From contig NZ_SPQS01000007.1 in NCBI RefSeq assembly GCF_004570865.1, positions 186,001 through 250,000 of the forward strand: a DNA stretch of 64,000 nucleotides, given 5' to 3'. A program made the position numbers and the translations under genes. The notes under the pieces are model-generated. The model did no database searches and was not told where the DNA came from. It saw only the letters and a program-made list of their open reading frames with translations. Positions 17,353 to 28,902 of the stretch are shown here, piece by piece. Position 1 is the stretch's first letter. Each line of letters begins with the position of its first letter. The DNA is from Bradyrhizobium frederickii (GTDB taxonomy: Bacteria; Pseudomonadota; Alphaproteobacteria; Rhizobiales; Xanthobacteraceae).

Positions 17353-17696
17353 GGGGCAGACTCGGCCAAAGCGGCGGTCCCGTAGGGTGGGCAAAGCGAA
17401 GCGTGCCCACGATCCGTCAGCAATCGTGAAAGAACGTGGGCACGGCGCTTCGCGCCTTTGCCCACCCTACGAAACTACAGCTGCCGATCGACAGGGTGTT
17501 TGCGTTCGCCGACATCGACGGGGCGTTCGAGCACATGGAGGCGAACAAGCACCTGGGGAAGATCGTGGTGACGGTGTGAGGGGCAGACTCGGCCAAAGCG
17601 GCGGTCCCGTAGGGTGGGCAAAGCGAAGCGTGCCCACGATCCGTCAGCAATCGTGAAAGAACGTGGGCACGGCGCTTCGCGCCTTTGCCCACCCTA
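17243..17696 (+). repeat. 227-bp tandem duplication of a gene 3' end plus palindromic element
   Basis: The segment from about 17243 to 17469 recurs at 17470-17696 with an offset of 227 bases. Each unit holds the last 35 codons of the quinone oxidoreductase, the TGA, a spacer and one GTAGGGTGGGCAAAG...CTTTGCCCACCCTACG palindrome. Copy 1 carries the intact gene end. Differences (for example AAC and AGG replaced by GCC and GGG) show that the copies have diverged. The junction lies at CGAAAC near the palindrome's end. Confidence 0.9.
17473..17579 (+). pseudogene. duplicated C-terminal fragment of the quinone oxidoreductase
   Basis: About 35 codons reading LQLPIDRVFAFADIDGAFEH onward to VVTV and TGA, nearly identical to the end of the gene stopping at 17352. 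It has no start codon or promoter of its own and cannot encode a function. Confidence 0.85.
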
Positions 17697-17708
17697 CGAA
17701 ACTCGGCT

Positions 17709-17833
17709 CGTCATGGCCGGGCTTGTCCCGGCCATCCACGAGCTTGCCGCTCGGCACGAAGAACGTGGATGCCCGGGCCTTCGCCTCGCCGAAGCGGCTT
17801 CGGCCGCGCAGGCGGGACAAGCCCGGGCATGAC
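17709..17833. repeat. dispersed CGGGCTTGTCCCGG-type intergenic repeat
   Basis: CATGGCCGGGCTTGTCCCGGCCATCC and, in the opposite sense, GCGGGACAAGCCCGGGCATGACG form an imperfect inverted pair. This is a further Bradyrhizobium-type extragenic element, directly after the tandem duplication. Confidence 0.65.
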
Positions 17834-17923
17834 GGCGTTGTGGTCCCGCTCCTGCAACTCACTCGCGACTACTCCTGTGGATCGCCGCTTGATGTTCGGC
17901 CATGGGCTGCTAAATCCCCGGCC

Positions 17924-19297
17924 ATGACCTCCCAGCATGACAAGACCTCGGTCGCCGCGATCTCGATCTTCGCCAGCGGCGGCATGGCGGCGGCCAAGTT
18001 CGCGGTCGGGATCGCGATCGGCTCGCTCGCACTGATCTCCGAGGCCCTGCACTCCTCGATCGACCTGGTCGCCACCATCATCACCTGGGCGGTGGTGCGG
18101 GTGTCGGACAAGCCGGCGGACGAGGAGCACCATTACGGCCACGGCAAGCTGGAGAGCGTCTCGGCGCTGGGCGTCACCGCCCTGCTCTACGTGCTCGCCG
18201 GCGGCATCCTGGTCGAGTCATATAGCCGGCTCCGCGAGGGAACCCCGCCGCCGACCATTTCGGCCGTGCCCTTCGTCGTGCTGGTGATCGACATCATCGT
18301 CAATCTCTGGCGCGCCCGCGCCCTGCACCGCGCCGCGCGCGAGACGCGGAGCCAGGCGCTGGCGGCCGATGCGCTGCATTTCGCCTCCGACGTGATGGGC
18401 TCGCTCGCCGTGATCGTGGGCCTGATCCTCGCCGGCCTCGGCTACTGGTGGGGCGATGCCGCGGCGGCTGCCGCGGTCGCCGTGATGATCGCAGCGCTCG
18501 GCCTGCGCATGGCCGGCTCGACCGTGCAGACGCTGGTTGATCGCGCTCCCGAGGGCGCGCAGGAGAAGGCCACGGCCGCGATCCGCAGCGTGCCAGGGGT
18601 GATCGACGTCGAACGCCTGCGGGTGCGCATGGTCGGGGCGACCACCTTCATCGACACCATCGCAAAGGTGCCGCGGACCTATCCGATCGACCGTGTCGAG
18701 GACATCAAGCGCAACGCGCAGACCGCCGTCAGCAGGGCGTTCGGTGATGCCGACCTCACTTTCGCTGCGGTGCCCGTCGCGCGCGACAACGAGACCGTGC
18801 GCGACCGCATCATGGTGATCGCGCGTAATTCCGGCCTCGCCATCCACCACGTCACGGTGCACGATCTCGGCGCCAAGCTGATCGTCAGCATCGACCTCGA
18901 GGTCGATGGCGGAATGCAATTAGAGGCCGCCCACGACATCGCCAACACCCTGGAACGCAACATCCAGGAGGAGTTCGGCGAGGACGTCGAGGTCGACGTC
19001 CATATCGAGCCGCTGGAACCGGAAGTTCCGTTCGGGGTCGATGCCGCGCCTGAGAGGGTACGGACGATCGCCGCCGCGCTGACGCAGTACGCCGCCGGCG
19101 GCGAGATCCACGACATCCACAATGTCCGCGTCCGCAACACCGATGCCGGCGAGATCGTCAACTTCCACTGCCGCGCGACGCCGTCGATGAGCGTAGTCAA
19201 GGTGCACGAGCATGTCGACGCGATCGAGCGCGCGCTGCGGCGCGCGTTCCCGAGCGTGAAGCGCGTGATCAGTCACGCCGAACCGCCGCGCGCGTGA
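17924..19297 (+). CDS. cation diffusion facilitator (CDF) metal exporter
   Basis: A 457-residue inner-membrane protein. Six hydrophobic segments fill the first 210 residues. The HHYGHGKLES motif follows helix 2-3, and DALHFASDVMGS in helix 5 gives the His/Asp pair of the transport site. The C-terminal cytoplasmic part is unusually long (about 240 residues) and seems to hold two or three ferredoxin-like CDF C-terminal domains (VDVHIEPLEPE; VRNTDAGEIVNFHCRA). It likely exports Zn, Fe or Mn in exchange for protons. ATG at 17924 is chosen because upstream frame lies in repeats. Confidence 0.88.
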   Translation: MTSQHDKTSVAAISIFASGGMAAAKFAVGIAIGSLALISEALHSSIDLVATIITWAVVRVSDKPADEEHHYGHGKLESVSALGVTALLYVLAGGILVESYSRLREGTPPPTISAVPFVVLVIDIIVNLWRARALHRAARETRSQALAADALHFASDVMGSLAVIVGLILAGLGYWWGDAAAAAAVAVMIAALGLRMAGSTVQTLVDRAPEGAQEKATAAIRSVPGVIDVERLRVRMVGATTFIDTIAKVPRTYPIDRVEDIKRNAQTAVSRAFGDADLTFAAVPVARDNETVRDRIMVIARNSGLAIHHVTVHDLGAKLIVSIDLEVDGGMQLEAAHDIANTLERNIQEEFGEDVEVDVHIEPLEPEVPFGVDAAPERVRTIAAALTQYAAGGEIHDIHNVRVRNTDAGEIVNFHCRATPSMSVVKVHEHVDAIERALRRAFPSVKRVISHAEPPRA

Positions 19298-19310
19298 CGA
19301 GGAATGCGCG

Positions 19311-19340
19311 AGGAGTCAAACGTTCCCGTTTCGGACTCCT
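19311..19340 (+). terminator. hairpin after the CDF gene
   Basis: AGGAGTC and GACTCCT pair as an outer stem, with AAACG and CGTTT as an inner stem around TTCC. There is little U-run, so termination strength is uncertain. Confidence 0.55.
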
Positions 19341-19523
19341 TCGGCCCGTGACTTTGCGGACGCGCGGCGCACAAACTGCGCGTTGGATAAGAATAATTTC
19401 GCGTTAACGATTCGTTGACTCTCGACAGCCCGCGAAAACTGGATTCAAATCGCTTTGATTCGGAAGCGATGTGGGGCTGCTTCCGGACTTCAGTTGCAAG
19501 CTGGTTTTCAGGGGGCCGAAGGC

Positions 19524-21854
<2,331 letters not shown>

Positions 21855-21879
21855 CGCACGGCGGGACGCTCGCCCGAGG

Positions 21880-22015
21880 CCATCCTTCGAGACGCCCGCC
21901 TGCGGCGGGCCCTCAGGATGAGGTCGGCGTGCGCGGCAGCAATTTCGAAGGATCCCCCGGCGCCGAGCCTCATCCTGAGGAGACTGCGAAGCAGTCGTCT
22001 CGAAGGACGAGGCGC
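21880..22015. repeat. CATCCTTCGAGACG-type dispersed repeat pair
   Basis: CATCCTTCGAGACGCCCGCC...CCTCAGGATGAGG and, inverted, CCTCATCCTGAGGAGACTGCG...GTCTCGAAGGACGAGG lie between the kinase and the LysR gene, which converge here. It may fold into a long hairpin and serve as a bidirectional terminator. Confidence 0.65.
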
Positions 22016-22025
22016 TTGCTCGAAT

Positions 22026-22919
22026 CTACACTTGCAGCGTCGGCGCGACTTCGCGCGCGACATTGACCAGCGCCGCGATCAGCGGCGTCATCGGATCGCG
22101 CTGCGGGATGACCATGCCGATGCTGTAATTGACGTCGGGCTCGACGATCGGGATCGAGCGCACCGTGTCGGAAAGGCCGAGCGTCTCGGCAAGCTTGGCC
22201 GGCATCACGCTCGCCCAGCGTCCCGTCTTGACATGCGTGAACAGCACCAGCAGCGAGTTCGAGGTCAGCGTCGGCGTCGCCTCCGCGCCGACCGAGCGCA
22301 GCGCGCGGTCGATGATGCGGCGGTTCTGCATGTCGGGCGTCAGCAGGCACAGCGGCACCTGGCCGACCTCGGTCCAGGTCACCGTCTCACGGTCACCGAA
22401 CATCGCATCCGGCGCGGTCAGGAGACGATAGCTCTCGTTGTAGAGCGGAATGGTACGCACCTTGCCGATAGGCTCGTTCTCGATATAGGTCAGCCCCGCA
22501 TCGACCTCGAGATTTTCGAGCAGGCCCAGCACCTCGGACGAGGTCGTCGAGCGGATGCTAAAGCGCACCTCGGGATGGCGGGCGCGGAACGGCGTCGTCA
22601 GCGAGGCGACCATGCCGAGCACGGTCGGGATCGCCGCGATACGGATCTCGCCGGAGAGCTGATGCTTCAGCCCGTTGATCTCGTCGCGCATCGCGCGGGC
22701 ATCGCCCACGATCCGCCGCGCCCAGTCGAGCGCGCGCTCGCCTTCGGGCGTAAAGCCCTGGAAGCGCGATCCGCGCTGCACCAGCATCACGCCGAGAATC
22801 TCCTCGAGCTGCTTGAGCCCGGTCGACATCGTCGGTTGCGTGACGCCGCAGACTTCCGCCGCGCGTCCGAAATGCCGCTCCTTCGCCAGCGCCAGCAATA
22901 GTTCAAGCTTGTCGATCAA
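22026..22919 (-). CDS. LysR-family regulator divergent from formate dehydrogenase
   Basis: A 297-residue LTTR. The N-terminal winged helix-turn-helix covers residues 1-60 (LLALAKERHFGRAAEVCGVTQPTMSTGLKQLEE), followed by the substrate-binding domain (IAAIPTVLGMVASL ... VDAGLTYIE). It is transcribed away from fdsG with a 225-base shared region, the usual arrangement for an LTTR controlling its neighbour. It is therefore the probable regulator of fdsGBA-fdhD-fdsD; the inducer could be formate or a related metabolite, which the sequence does not tell. Confidence 0.9.
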   Translation of the reverse strand: MIDKLELLLALAKERHFGRAAEVCGVTQPTMSTGLKQLEEILGVMLVQRGSRFQGFTPEGERALDWARRIVGDARAMRDEINGLKHQLSGEIRIAAIPTVLGMVASLTTPFRARHPEVRFSIRSTTSSEVLGLLENLEVDAGLTYIENEPIGKVRTIPLYNESYRLLTAPDAMFGDRETVTWTEVGQVPLCLLTPDMQNRRIIDRALRSVGAEATPTLTSNSLLVLFTHVKTGRWASVMPAKLAETLGLSDTVRSIPIVEPDVNYSIGMVIPQRDPMTPLIAALVNVAREVAPTLQV

Positions 22920-23034
22920 ACGGTCGTCCCCTCGAATTCTGTCGTGGCATGCAAGCTAGCACGCCGGGCCTGCACCAACACGCAAAAACCGGCAGCCGGC
23001 CCAACTTTCATTGCCGTTTCGGATCAAGCGATAG

Positions 23035-23047
23035 CGATTGCAAATCG
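23035..23047. promoter_or_regulatory. putative LysR-type binding site in the fds intergenic region
   Basis: CGATTGCAAATCG is a perfect 5-bp inverted repeat with a 3-bp centre, preceded by AAGCGATAG and followed by a further half-site GCAATCGC at about 23058. It lies about 100 bases before fdsG and 115 from the LysR start, where an LTTR recognition site is expected. Confidence 0.45.
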
Positions 23048-23144
23048 ATCCGAATCCGCAATCGCAGCACGGGACAGCTTTATTGATCTTCGAATGATTC
23101 CAACTAGTTTGCGGCAAAGGAAACGCTCAGGTTGAGAACGAAGA

Positions 23145-23621
23145 ATGACAGCGGTTTTTGAGCCCTGGAACGAGACGCGCGGCGGCGAAATCATCGCCGA
23201 ACATGCCAACCAGGAGGGCGCGACGCTGGTCATCCTGCATGCGCTGCAGGAGGCGTTCGGCCATGTGCCGCAGGCCGCCATCCCCATGGTGGCGCAGGCT
23301 CTGAATCTGTCGCGCGCCGAAGTGCATGGCGTGTTCACGTTCTATCATGACTTCCGCCACGAGCCGGCCGGCCGCCATGTGCTCAAGCTGTGCCGCGCGG
23401 AGGCCTGCCAGGCCGCGGGCGGCGATGCGCTGGCCGCGCGCGCAGAAGCAAAGCTCGGCGTGTCGCTCGGCAACACCACGCCCGACGATCGCGTCACGCT
23501 GGAGTCGATCTACTGCCTCGGCCTGTGCGCCACCGCACCGTCCGCAATGCTCGACGGCCGCCTGATCGGCCGGCTCGATCAGAGGCGGCTCGATGCGCTG
23601 GTTGCGGAGGCGCAGCGATGA
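23145..23621 (+). CDS. fdsG: NAD-dependent formate dehydrogenase gamma subunit
   Basis: A 158-residue NuoE-like protein carrying one [2Fe-2S] cluster in the cytoplasmic, molybdenum-dependent FdsABG complex. The four ligands are visible: CRAEAC (C-x4-C) near residue 83 and CLGLC (C-x3-C) near residue 124. The N-terminal helical part (EIIAEHANQEGATLVILHALQEAFG) matches NuoE. It starts the operon; its TGA overlaps the fdsB ATG. Confidence 0.93.
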   Translation: MTAVFEPWNETRGGEIIAEHANQEGATLVILHALQEAFGHVPQAAIPMVAQALNLSRAEVHGVFTFYHDFRHEPAGRHVLKLCRAEACQAAGGDALAARAEAKLGVSLGNTTPDDRVTLESIYCLGLCATAPSAMLDGRLIGRLDQRRLDALVAEAQR

Positions 23622-25174
23622 ACCTGCGTCTGTTCGTTGCACGTGACGCCGGTGCAATCGCCGTCGGCGCCGACGAGGTTGCGCTGGCACTGGAGCAGGC
23701 AGCAAGCAAGCGCGGCCTGACGATCGAGATCGTCAGGACCGGCTCGCGCGGGATGTACTGGCTGGAGCCGCTGGTCGAGGTGGCGACGCCACAGGGCCGC
23801 ATCGCCTTCGGCCCGGTCACCGAAGCCGATGTGCCATCGCTGCTCGATGCACTCGCCGGCAACACGCCGCACCTGTTGCGGCTGGGGGCAACCGACGAAA
23901 TTCCCTGGCTGAAGCGCCAGACCCGCCTCACCTTCGCCCGCTGCGGCGTGATCGACCCGCGCTCGCTCGACGACTACCGCGCCCATGGCGGCTACAAGGG
24001 TCTCGAGCGCGCGCTCTCGCTCGGACCCGATGCGATCCTGAACGAAGTCACGGCGTCGGGCCTGCGCGGGCGCGGCGGCGCGGGCTTCCCGACCGGCATC
24101 AAGTGGAAGACGGTGGCGCAGGCCAAGGCCGACCGCAAGTTCATCGTCTGCAACGCCGACGAGGGCGACAGCGGCACATTCGCCGACCGCATGATCATGG
24201 AGGGAGATCCCTTCCTGGTCATCGAGGGCATGACCATCGCCGGCCTCACCGTCGGCGCGACCAAGGGCTACATCTACATCCGCAGCGAATATCCGCACGC
24301 GGTCGAGGCGATGAATGCTGCCATCGTCACCGCCAAGCGCGGCGGCTATCTCGGCGACAGGATCGGCGGTTCCACCCACAGCTTCGATCTCGAAGTCCGC
24401 GTCGGTGCCGGCGCCTATGTCTGCGGCGAAGAGACCTCGCTGCTGGAAAGCCTCGAAGGCCGGCGCGGCATCGTGCGTGCCAAGCCGCCGCTGCCGGCGC
24501 ATTACGGCCTGTTCGGCAAGCCGACCGTCATCAACAACGTGCTGTCGTTCGCGGCCGTCCCCTTCGTGCTCGCCGAAGGCGCCAAGGCCTATGCGGATTT
24601 CGGCATGGGCCGTTCGCGCGGCACGATGCCGATCCAGCTCGCCGGCAATATCCGTCACGGCGGGCTGTTCGAGACGGCGTTCGGCGTGACGCTCGGCGAG
24701 CTCGTCGACGATATCGGCGGCGGCACGTTGACCGGCCGCCCGGTTCGCGCCGTGCAGGTCGGCGGGCCCCTCGGCGCCTATTTCCCCCGTGCCCTGTTCG
24801 ACACGCCGTTCGACTACGAGGCCTTTGCCGCGCGTGACGGCCTGATCGGCCATGGCGGCATCGTCGTGTTCGACGACAGCGTCGATATGCGCAGGCAGGC
24901 CCGCTTCGCCATGGAGTTCTGCGCGATCGAATCCTGCGGCAAGTGCACGCCGTGCCGGATCGGTTCGACACGCGGCGTCGAGACCATCGAGAAGATCATC
25001 AACGGCGAGCGCGTCAGCGAAAACATCGCGCTCGTGGAAGACCTCTGCAACACCATGAAATTCGGCTCGCTCTGCGCACTCGGCGGCTTCACGCCCTACC
25101 CCGTGCTCAGTGCATTGAAGCATTTCCGGGAGGATTTCGCCCCCGCCCCGACCACGCTTCAAGCCGCGGAATAG
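23618..25174 (+). CDS. fdsB: NAD-dependent formate dehydrogenase beta subunit
   Basis: A 518-residue NuoF-like flavoprotein that takes electrons from FdsA and reduces NAD. Residues 1-110 look like the NuoE-type thioredoxin-like domain fused at the N-terminus, as usual in FdsB. GLRGRGGAGFPTGIKW (NADH site) and CNADEGDSGTFADR (FMN site) follow; the [4Fe-4S] motif ESCGKCTPCRIGS lies near residue 440. ATG at 23618 overlaps the fdsG stop by four bases (ATGA), giving translational coupling; the frame open further upstream is antisense-like and ignored. Confidence 0.95.
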   Translation: MNLRLFVARDAGAIAVGADEVALALEQAASKRGLTIEIVRTGSRGMYWLEPLVEVATPQGRIAFGPVTEADVPSLLDALAGNTPHLLRLGATDEIPWLKRQTRLTFARCGVIDPRSLDDYRAHGGYKGLERALSLGPDAILNEVTASGLRGRGGAGFPTGIKWKTVAQAKADRKFIVCNADEGDSGTFADRMIMEGDPFLVIEGMTIAGLTVGATKGYIYIRSEYPHAVEAMNAAIVTAKRGGYLGDRIGGSTHSFDLEVRVGAGAYVCGEETSLLESLEGRRGIVRAKPPLPAHYGLFGKPTVINNVLSFAAVPFVLAEGAKAYADFGMGRSRGTMPIQLAGNIRHGGLFETAFGVTLGELVDDIGGGTLTGRPVRAVQVGGPLGAYFPRALFDTPFDYEAFAARDGLIGHGGIVVFDDSVDMRRQARFAMEFCAIESCGKCTPCRIGSTRGVETIEKIINGERVSENIALVEDLCNTMKFGSLCALGGFTPYPVLSALKHFREDFAPAPTTLQAAE

Positions 25175-25184
25175 GAGAGCGACG

Positions 25185-28070
25185 ATGTCTTTGATCGAAG
25201 AAATCGACTACGGCACGCCGGCTTCCAAATCGGAAACGATGGTGACGCTGACCATCGACGGCAATGAGGTCACGGTGCCCGAGGGCACCTCGATCATGCG
25301 CGCCGCGATGGACGCGGGCCACCAGATCCCGAAGCTCTGCGCCACCGACATGGTCGATGCGTTCGGCTCCTGCCGGCTCTGCCTCGTCGAGATCGAGGGC
25401 CGCGCCGGAACGCCGGCGTCCTGCACCACGCCTGTGATGAACGGCCTCGTCGTGCACACCCAGACCGAGCGGCTGAAGAAACTGCGCAAGGGCGTGATGG
25501 AGCTCTACATCTCCGACCATCCGCTCGACTGCCTCACCTGCGGCGCCAATGGCGATTGCGAATTGCAGGACATGGCCGGCGCCGTGGGCCTGCGCGACGT
25601 GCGCTACGGCTATGAGGGCGAGAATCATGTTTTCGCCAAGAGTCCTGGCAAGACGGACGGCTGCAGCAACGACAATTGGATGCCGAAGGACGAGTCCAAC
25701 CCGTACTTCACTTACGATCCCTCCAAGTGCATCGTCTGCTCGCGCTGCGTCCGCGCCTGCGAGGAGGTGCAAGGCACCTTCGCGCTGACCATCTCCGGCC
25801 GCGGCTTCGACAGCCGCGTCTCGCCGGGCATGAGCGAGAGCTTCCTGGGCTCGGAATGCGTGTCGTGCGGCGCCTGCGTGCAGGCCTGCCCGACCGCGAC
25901 GCTGACCGAGAAGTCCGTGATCGAGATCGGCCAGCCCGAGCACTCGGTCGTCACCACCTGCGCCTATTGCGGCGTCGGCTGCGCCTTCAAGACCGAGATG
26001 CGCGGCGAGGAAGTCGTGCGCATGGTGCCGTACAAGGACGGCAAGGCCAATCGCGGCCATTCCTGCGTCAAGGGCCGCTTCGCCTGGGGCTACACCAACC
26101 ACAAGGAACGCATCCTCAAGCCGATGATCCGCGAGCGGATCGAGGATCCCTGGCGCGAAGTGTCCTGGGACGAGGCATTCTCGTTCGCCGCCGCCAGGAT
26201 GCGCGGCATCCAGAAAAAGTACGGCCGCGACGCCATCGGCGGCATCACCTCGTCCCGCTGCACCAATGAAGAGACCTATCTGGTGCAGAAGCTGATCCGC
26301 GCCGGCTTCGGCAACAACAACGTCGACACCTGCGCCCGCGTCTGCCACTCCCCGACCGGCTACGGCCTTGCCACCACCTTCGGCACCTCCGCCGGCACGC
26401 AGGATTTCGACTCGGTCGAGCACACCGACGTCGTCCTGGTCATCGGCGCCAACCCCGCCTCCGCCCACCCGGTGTTCGCCTCGCGGCTGAAGAAGCGGCT
26501 GCGCCAGGGCGCCAGGCTGATCGTGATCGATCCGCGCCGCACCGAGATGGTGGAATCGCCGCATGTGAAGGCGCTGCATTTGCCCCTGATGCCCGGCACC
26601 AACGTCGCGGTCATGACCGCGCTGGCGCATGTCATCGTCACCGAAGGCCTCGTCAACGAGGCCTTCGTGCGCGAGCGTTGCGACTGGAGCGAGTTTGAGG
26701 AATGGGCGGCCTTCGTCGCGCAGCCCAAGAACAGCCCGGAAGCCACCGCCATCCTCACCGGCGTCGATCCGAAGGATTTGCGCGAGGCCGCCCGCACCTA
26801 CGCCACCGGCGGCAATGGCGCGATCTATTACGGGCTCGGCGTCACCGAGCACAGCCAGGGCTCGACCACGGTGATCGCGATCGCCAACCTCGCGATGGCC
26901 ACAGGAAATATCGGCCGCCCCGGCGTCGGGGTGAACCCGTTGCGCGGGCAGAACAACGTGCAGGGCTCCTGCGACATGGGCTCGTTCCCGCACGAGCTGC
27001 CCGGGTACCGTCACATCTCCGGCGATGCCGTGCGCGACCAGTTCGAGGCGCTGTGGAACGTCAAGCTCAACCCCGAGCCGGGCTTGCGCATTCCCAACAT
27101 GTTCGACGCCGCGGTCGAAGGCACCTTCATGGGCATCTACGTGCAGGGCGAGGACATCCTGCAGTCCGATCCCAACACCAGCCACGTGGTGGCGGCGCTG
27201 TCGGCGATGGAATGCGTCATCGTTCACGACCTCTTCCTGAACGAGACCGCGAACTACGCCCATGTCTTCCTGCCCGGCTCGAGCTTCCTCGAGAAGGACG
27301 GCACCTTCACCAACGCCGAGCGCCGCATCCAGCGCGTGCGTAAGGTGATGACGCCGAAGAACGGCATGGCCGACTGGGAGGTCACGATCGGCCTTGCCAA
27401 GGCGATGGGCTTCGAGATGAAGTACGGCCACCCGTCCGAAATCATGGACGAGATCGCGGCGCTGACGCCGACCTTTGCCGGCGTCTCCTACGCCAAGTTG
27501 GATGAGCTCGGCTCGGTGCAGTGGCCCTGCAACGAGAAGGCGCCCGAGGGCACGCCGGTGATGCATATCGACGGCTTCGTCCGCGGCAAGGGCAAGTTCG
27601 TCGTGACCGAATATGTCGCGACCGACGAGCGCACCGGCCCGCGCTATCCCCTGCTGCTCACGACCGGCCGCATCCTCAGCCAGTACAATGTCGGCGCGCA
27701 GACGCGGCGCACCGACAACGTGGTCTGGCATGCCGAGGATCGCCTCGAGATCCATCCGCACGATGCCGAACAGCGCGGCGTGCGCGACGGCGACTGGGTG
27801 CGGCTGAAGAGCCGCGCCGGCGAGACCACGCTGCGCGCGGAGATCACCGATCGCGTGGCGCCCGGCGTCGTCTACACCACGTTCCACCATCCGGACACGC
27901 AGGCCAACGTCATCACCACGGACTATTCGGACTGGGCGACCAATTGTCCCGAATACAAGGTCACGGCGGTGCAGGTCTCGCCCTCGAACGGCCCCTCGGA
28001 CTGGCAGAAGGCCTATGACGCGCAGGCGCGGCAATCCCGCCGCATCGTGCCGGCCGAAGCCGCGGAGTAA
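25185..28070 (+). CDS. fdsA: NAD-dependent formate dehydrogenase alpha (catalytic) subunit
   Basis: A 961-residue bis-MGD molybdo- (or tungsto-) enzyme oxidising formate to CO2. The NuoG-like N-terminus has a [2Fe-2S] site (GSCRLC), a His-Cys [4Fe-4S] site (HPLDCLTCGANGDC), two ferredoxin clusters (CIVCSRCVRAC, CVSCGACVQACP) and the core-proximal cluster CAYCGVGC. The catalytic metal ligand is Cys387 in ARVCHSPTG, next to the essential His388, equivalent to Cys386 of the Rhodobacter capsulatus enzyme. The C-terminal MGD-binding domain includes LLLTTGRILSQYN. All key residues are present. It lies ten bases after fdsB. Confidence 0.96.
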   Translation: MSLIEEIDYGTPASKSETMVTLTIDGNEVTVPEGTSIMRAAMDAGHQIPKLCATDMVDAFGSCRLCLVEIEGRAGTPASCTTPVMNGLVVHTQTERLKKLRKGVMELYISDHPLDCLTCGANGDCELQDMAGAVGLRDVRYGYEGENHVFAKSPGKTDGCSNDNWMPKDESNPYFTYDPSKCIVCSRCVRACEEVQGTFALTISGRGFDSRVSPGMSESFLGSECVSCGACVQACPTATLTEKSVIEIGQPEHSVVTTCAYCGVGCAFKTEMRGEEVVRMVPYKDGKANRGHSCVKGRFAWGYTNHKERILKPMIRERIEDPWREVSWDEAFSFAAARMRGIQKKYGRDAIGGITSSRCTNEETYLVQKLIRAGFGNNNVDTCARVCHSPTGYGLATTFGTSAGTQDFDSVEHTDVVLVIGANPASAHPVFASRLKKRLRQGARLIVIDPRRTEMVESPHVKALHLPLMPGTNVAVMTALAHVIVTEGLVNEAFVRERCDWSEFEEWAAFVAQPKNSPEATAILTGVDPKDLREAARTYATGGNGAIYYGLGVTEHSQGSTTVIAIANLAMATGNIGRPGVGVNPLRGQNNVQGSCDMGSFPHELPGYRHISGDAVRDQFEALWNVKLNPEPGLRIPNMFDAAVEGTFMGIYVQGEDILQSDPNTSHVVAALSAMECVIVHDLFLNETANYAHVFLPGSSFLEKDGTFTNAERRIQRVRKVMTPKNGMADWEVTIGLAKAMGFEMKYGHPSEIMDEIAALTPTFAGVSYAKLDELGSVQWPCNEKAPEGTPVMHIDGFVRGKGKFVVTEYVATDERTGPRYPLLLTTGRILSQYNVGAQTRRTDNVVWHAEDRLEIHPHDAEQRGVRDGDWVRLKSRAGETTLRAEITDRVAPGVVYTTFHHPDTQANVITTDYSDWATNCPEYKVTAVQVSPSNGPSDWQKAYDAQARQSRRIVPAEAAE

Positions 28071-28074
28071 CGGC

Positions 28075-28902
28075 ATGCACGTCGCGGTTCAGGCGATCGA
28101 TCGCGGAATCTGGCGCAACGGCGTGGCGTCCGAAGGAACGCGTTTCATTCCGGAGGAGACGCCGTTGGCGCTGACCTATAATGGCGGCACCTACGCCGTC
28201 ATGATGGGAACGCCGCAGAACCTGGAAGATTTTGCGGTCGGCTTCAGTGTGAGCGAAGGCATCATCAAGTCGGTTGACGACATCAAGTCGCTCGACATCG
28301 TTCGCCTTGACGACGGCATCGAGCTCAGGATGTGGCTGGCGCCGGATGATGCCGCACGCATCAGCGAGCGCCGGCGCCATGTCGCCGGGCCCACCGGCTG
28401 CGGCATCTGCGGGATCGAGTCCATCGCCGAAGCCATACGGCCCCCGGCAGTGGTGTCGCGGGGGCCGAGCTTCACGCCGGAACAGATCATGGCGGCGATG
28501 CAGGCCATCGCGCCCTTGCAGTCGATCAACCTGCAGACCCGCGCCGTTCACGCCGCCGCGTTCTGGTCCCCTGCCGGCAACATCGTCGCGCTGCGCGAGG
28601 ATGTCGGCCGCCACAACGCGCTGGACAAGCTCGCCGGCGCCCTGGCGCGCAGCCGCACCGATCCTCGCGGCGGCCTGGTGCTGCTCACGAGCCGGGTCTC
28701 GGTCGAGATGGTGCAGAAGGCCGCCGCGATCGGCGCACCGGTGCTGATCGCGGTCTCCGCACCGACCGCCCTCGCGGTGCGCTCGGCGGAAGCCGCCGGC
28801 ATCACGCTGATCGCGATCGCCCGGCAGGACGGATTCGAGATATTCACGCATGGCAGCCGGATCGCCGCTCGCCATGCCACGGAGGTTGCCGATGTCGCCT
28901 GA
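28075..28902 (+). CDS. fdhD: formate dehydrogenase accessory sulfurtransferase FdhD
   Basis: A 275-residue FdhD. It passes sulfur from a cysteine desulfurase to the molybdenum cofactor before insertion into FdsA. The active CxxC loop is visible as PTGCGICGIE near residue 118, and the cofactor-binding GRHNALDKLAG near residue 180. ATG at 28075 lies four bases after the fdsA stop. Its end overlaps the start of fdsD by 11 bases. Confidence 0.94.
   Translation: MHVAVQAIDRGIWRNGVASEGTRFIPEETPLALTYNGGTYAVMMGTPQNLEDFAVGFSVSEGIIKSVDDIKSLDIVRLDDGIELRMWLAPDDAARISERRRHVAGPTGCGICGIESIAEAIRPPAVVSRGPSFTPEQIMAAMQAIAPLQSINLQTRAVHAAAFWSPAGNIVALREDVGRHNALDKLAGALARSRTDPRGGLVLLTSRVSVEMVQKAAAIGAPVLIAVSAPTALAVRSAEAAGITLIAIARQDGFEIFTHGSRIAARHATEVADVA

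Noticed and set aside
17387..17656. Small ORFs within the GTGGGCA palindromes
   Set aside because: They are translations of a repeated non-coding element and appear in the same form at each copy, on both strands.
23390..23617. Extension of fdsB upstream into fdsG
   Set aside because: The frame is open by chance; ATG at 23618 with ATGA overlap gives the normal FdsB N-terminus.
25107..28076. A 989-codon open frame on the minus strand opposite fdsA
   Set aside because: It is the antisense shadow of a complete, motif-rich fdsA gene; such frames arise from high-GC codon use. The translation is Ala/Asp/His/Arg-rich with no fold.
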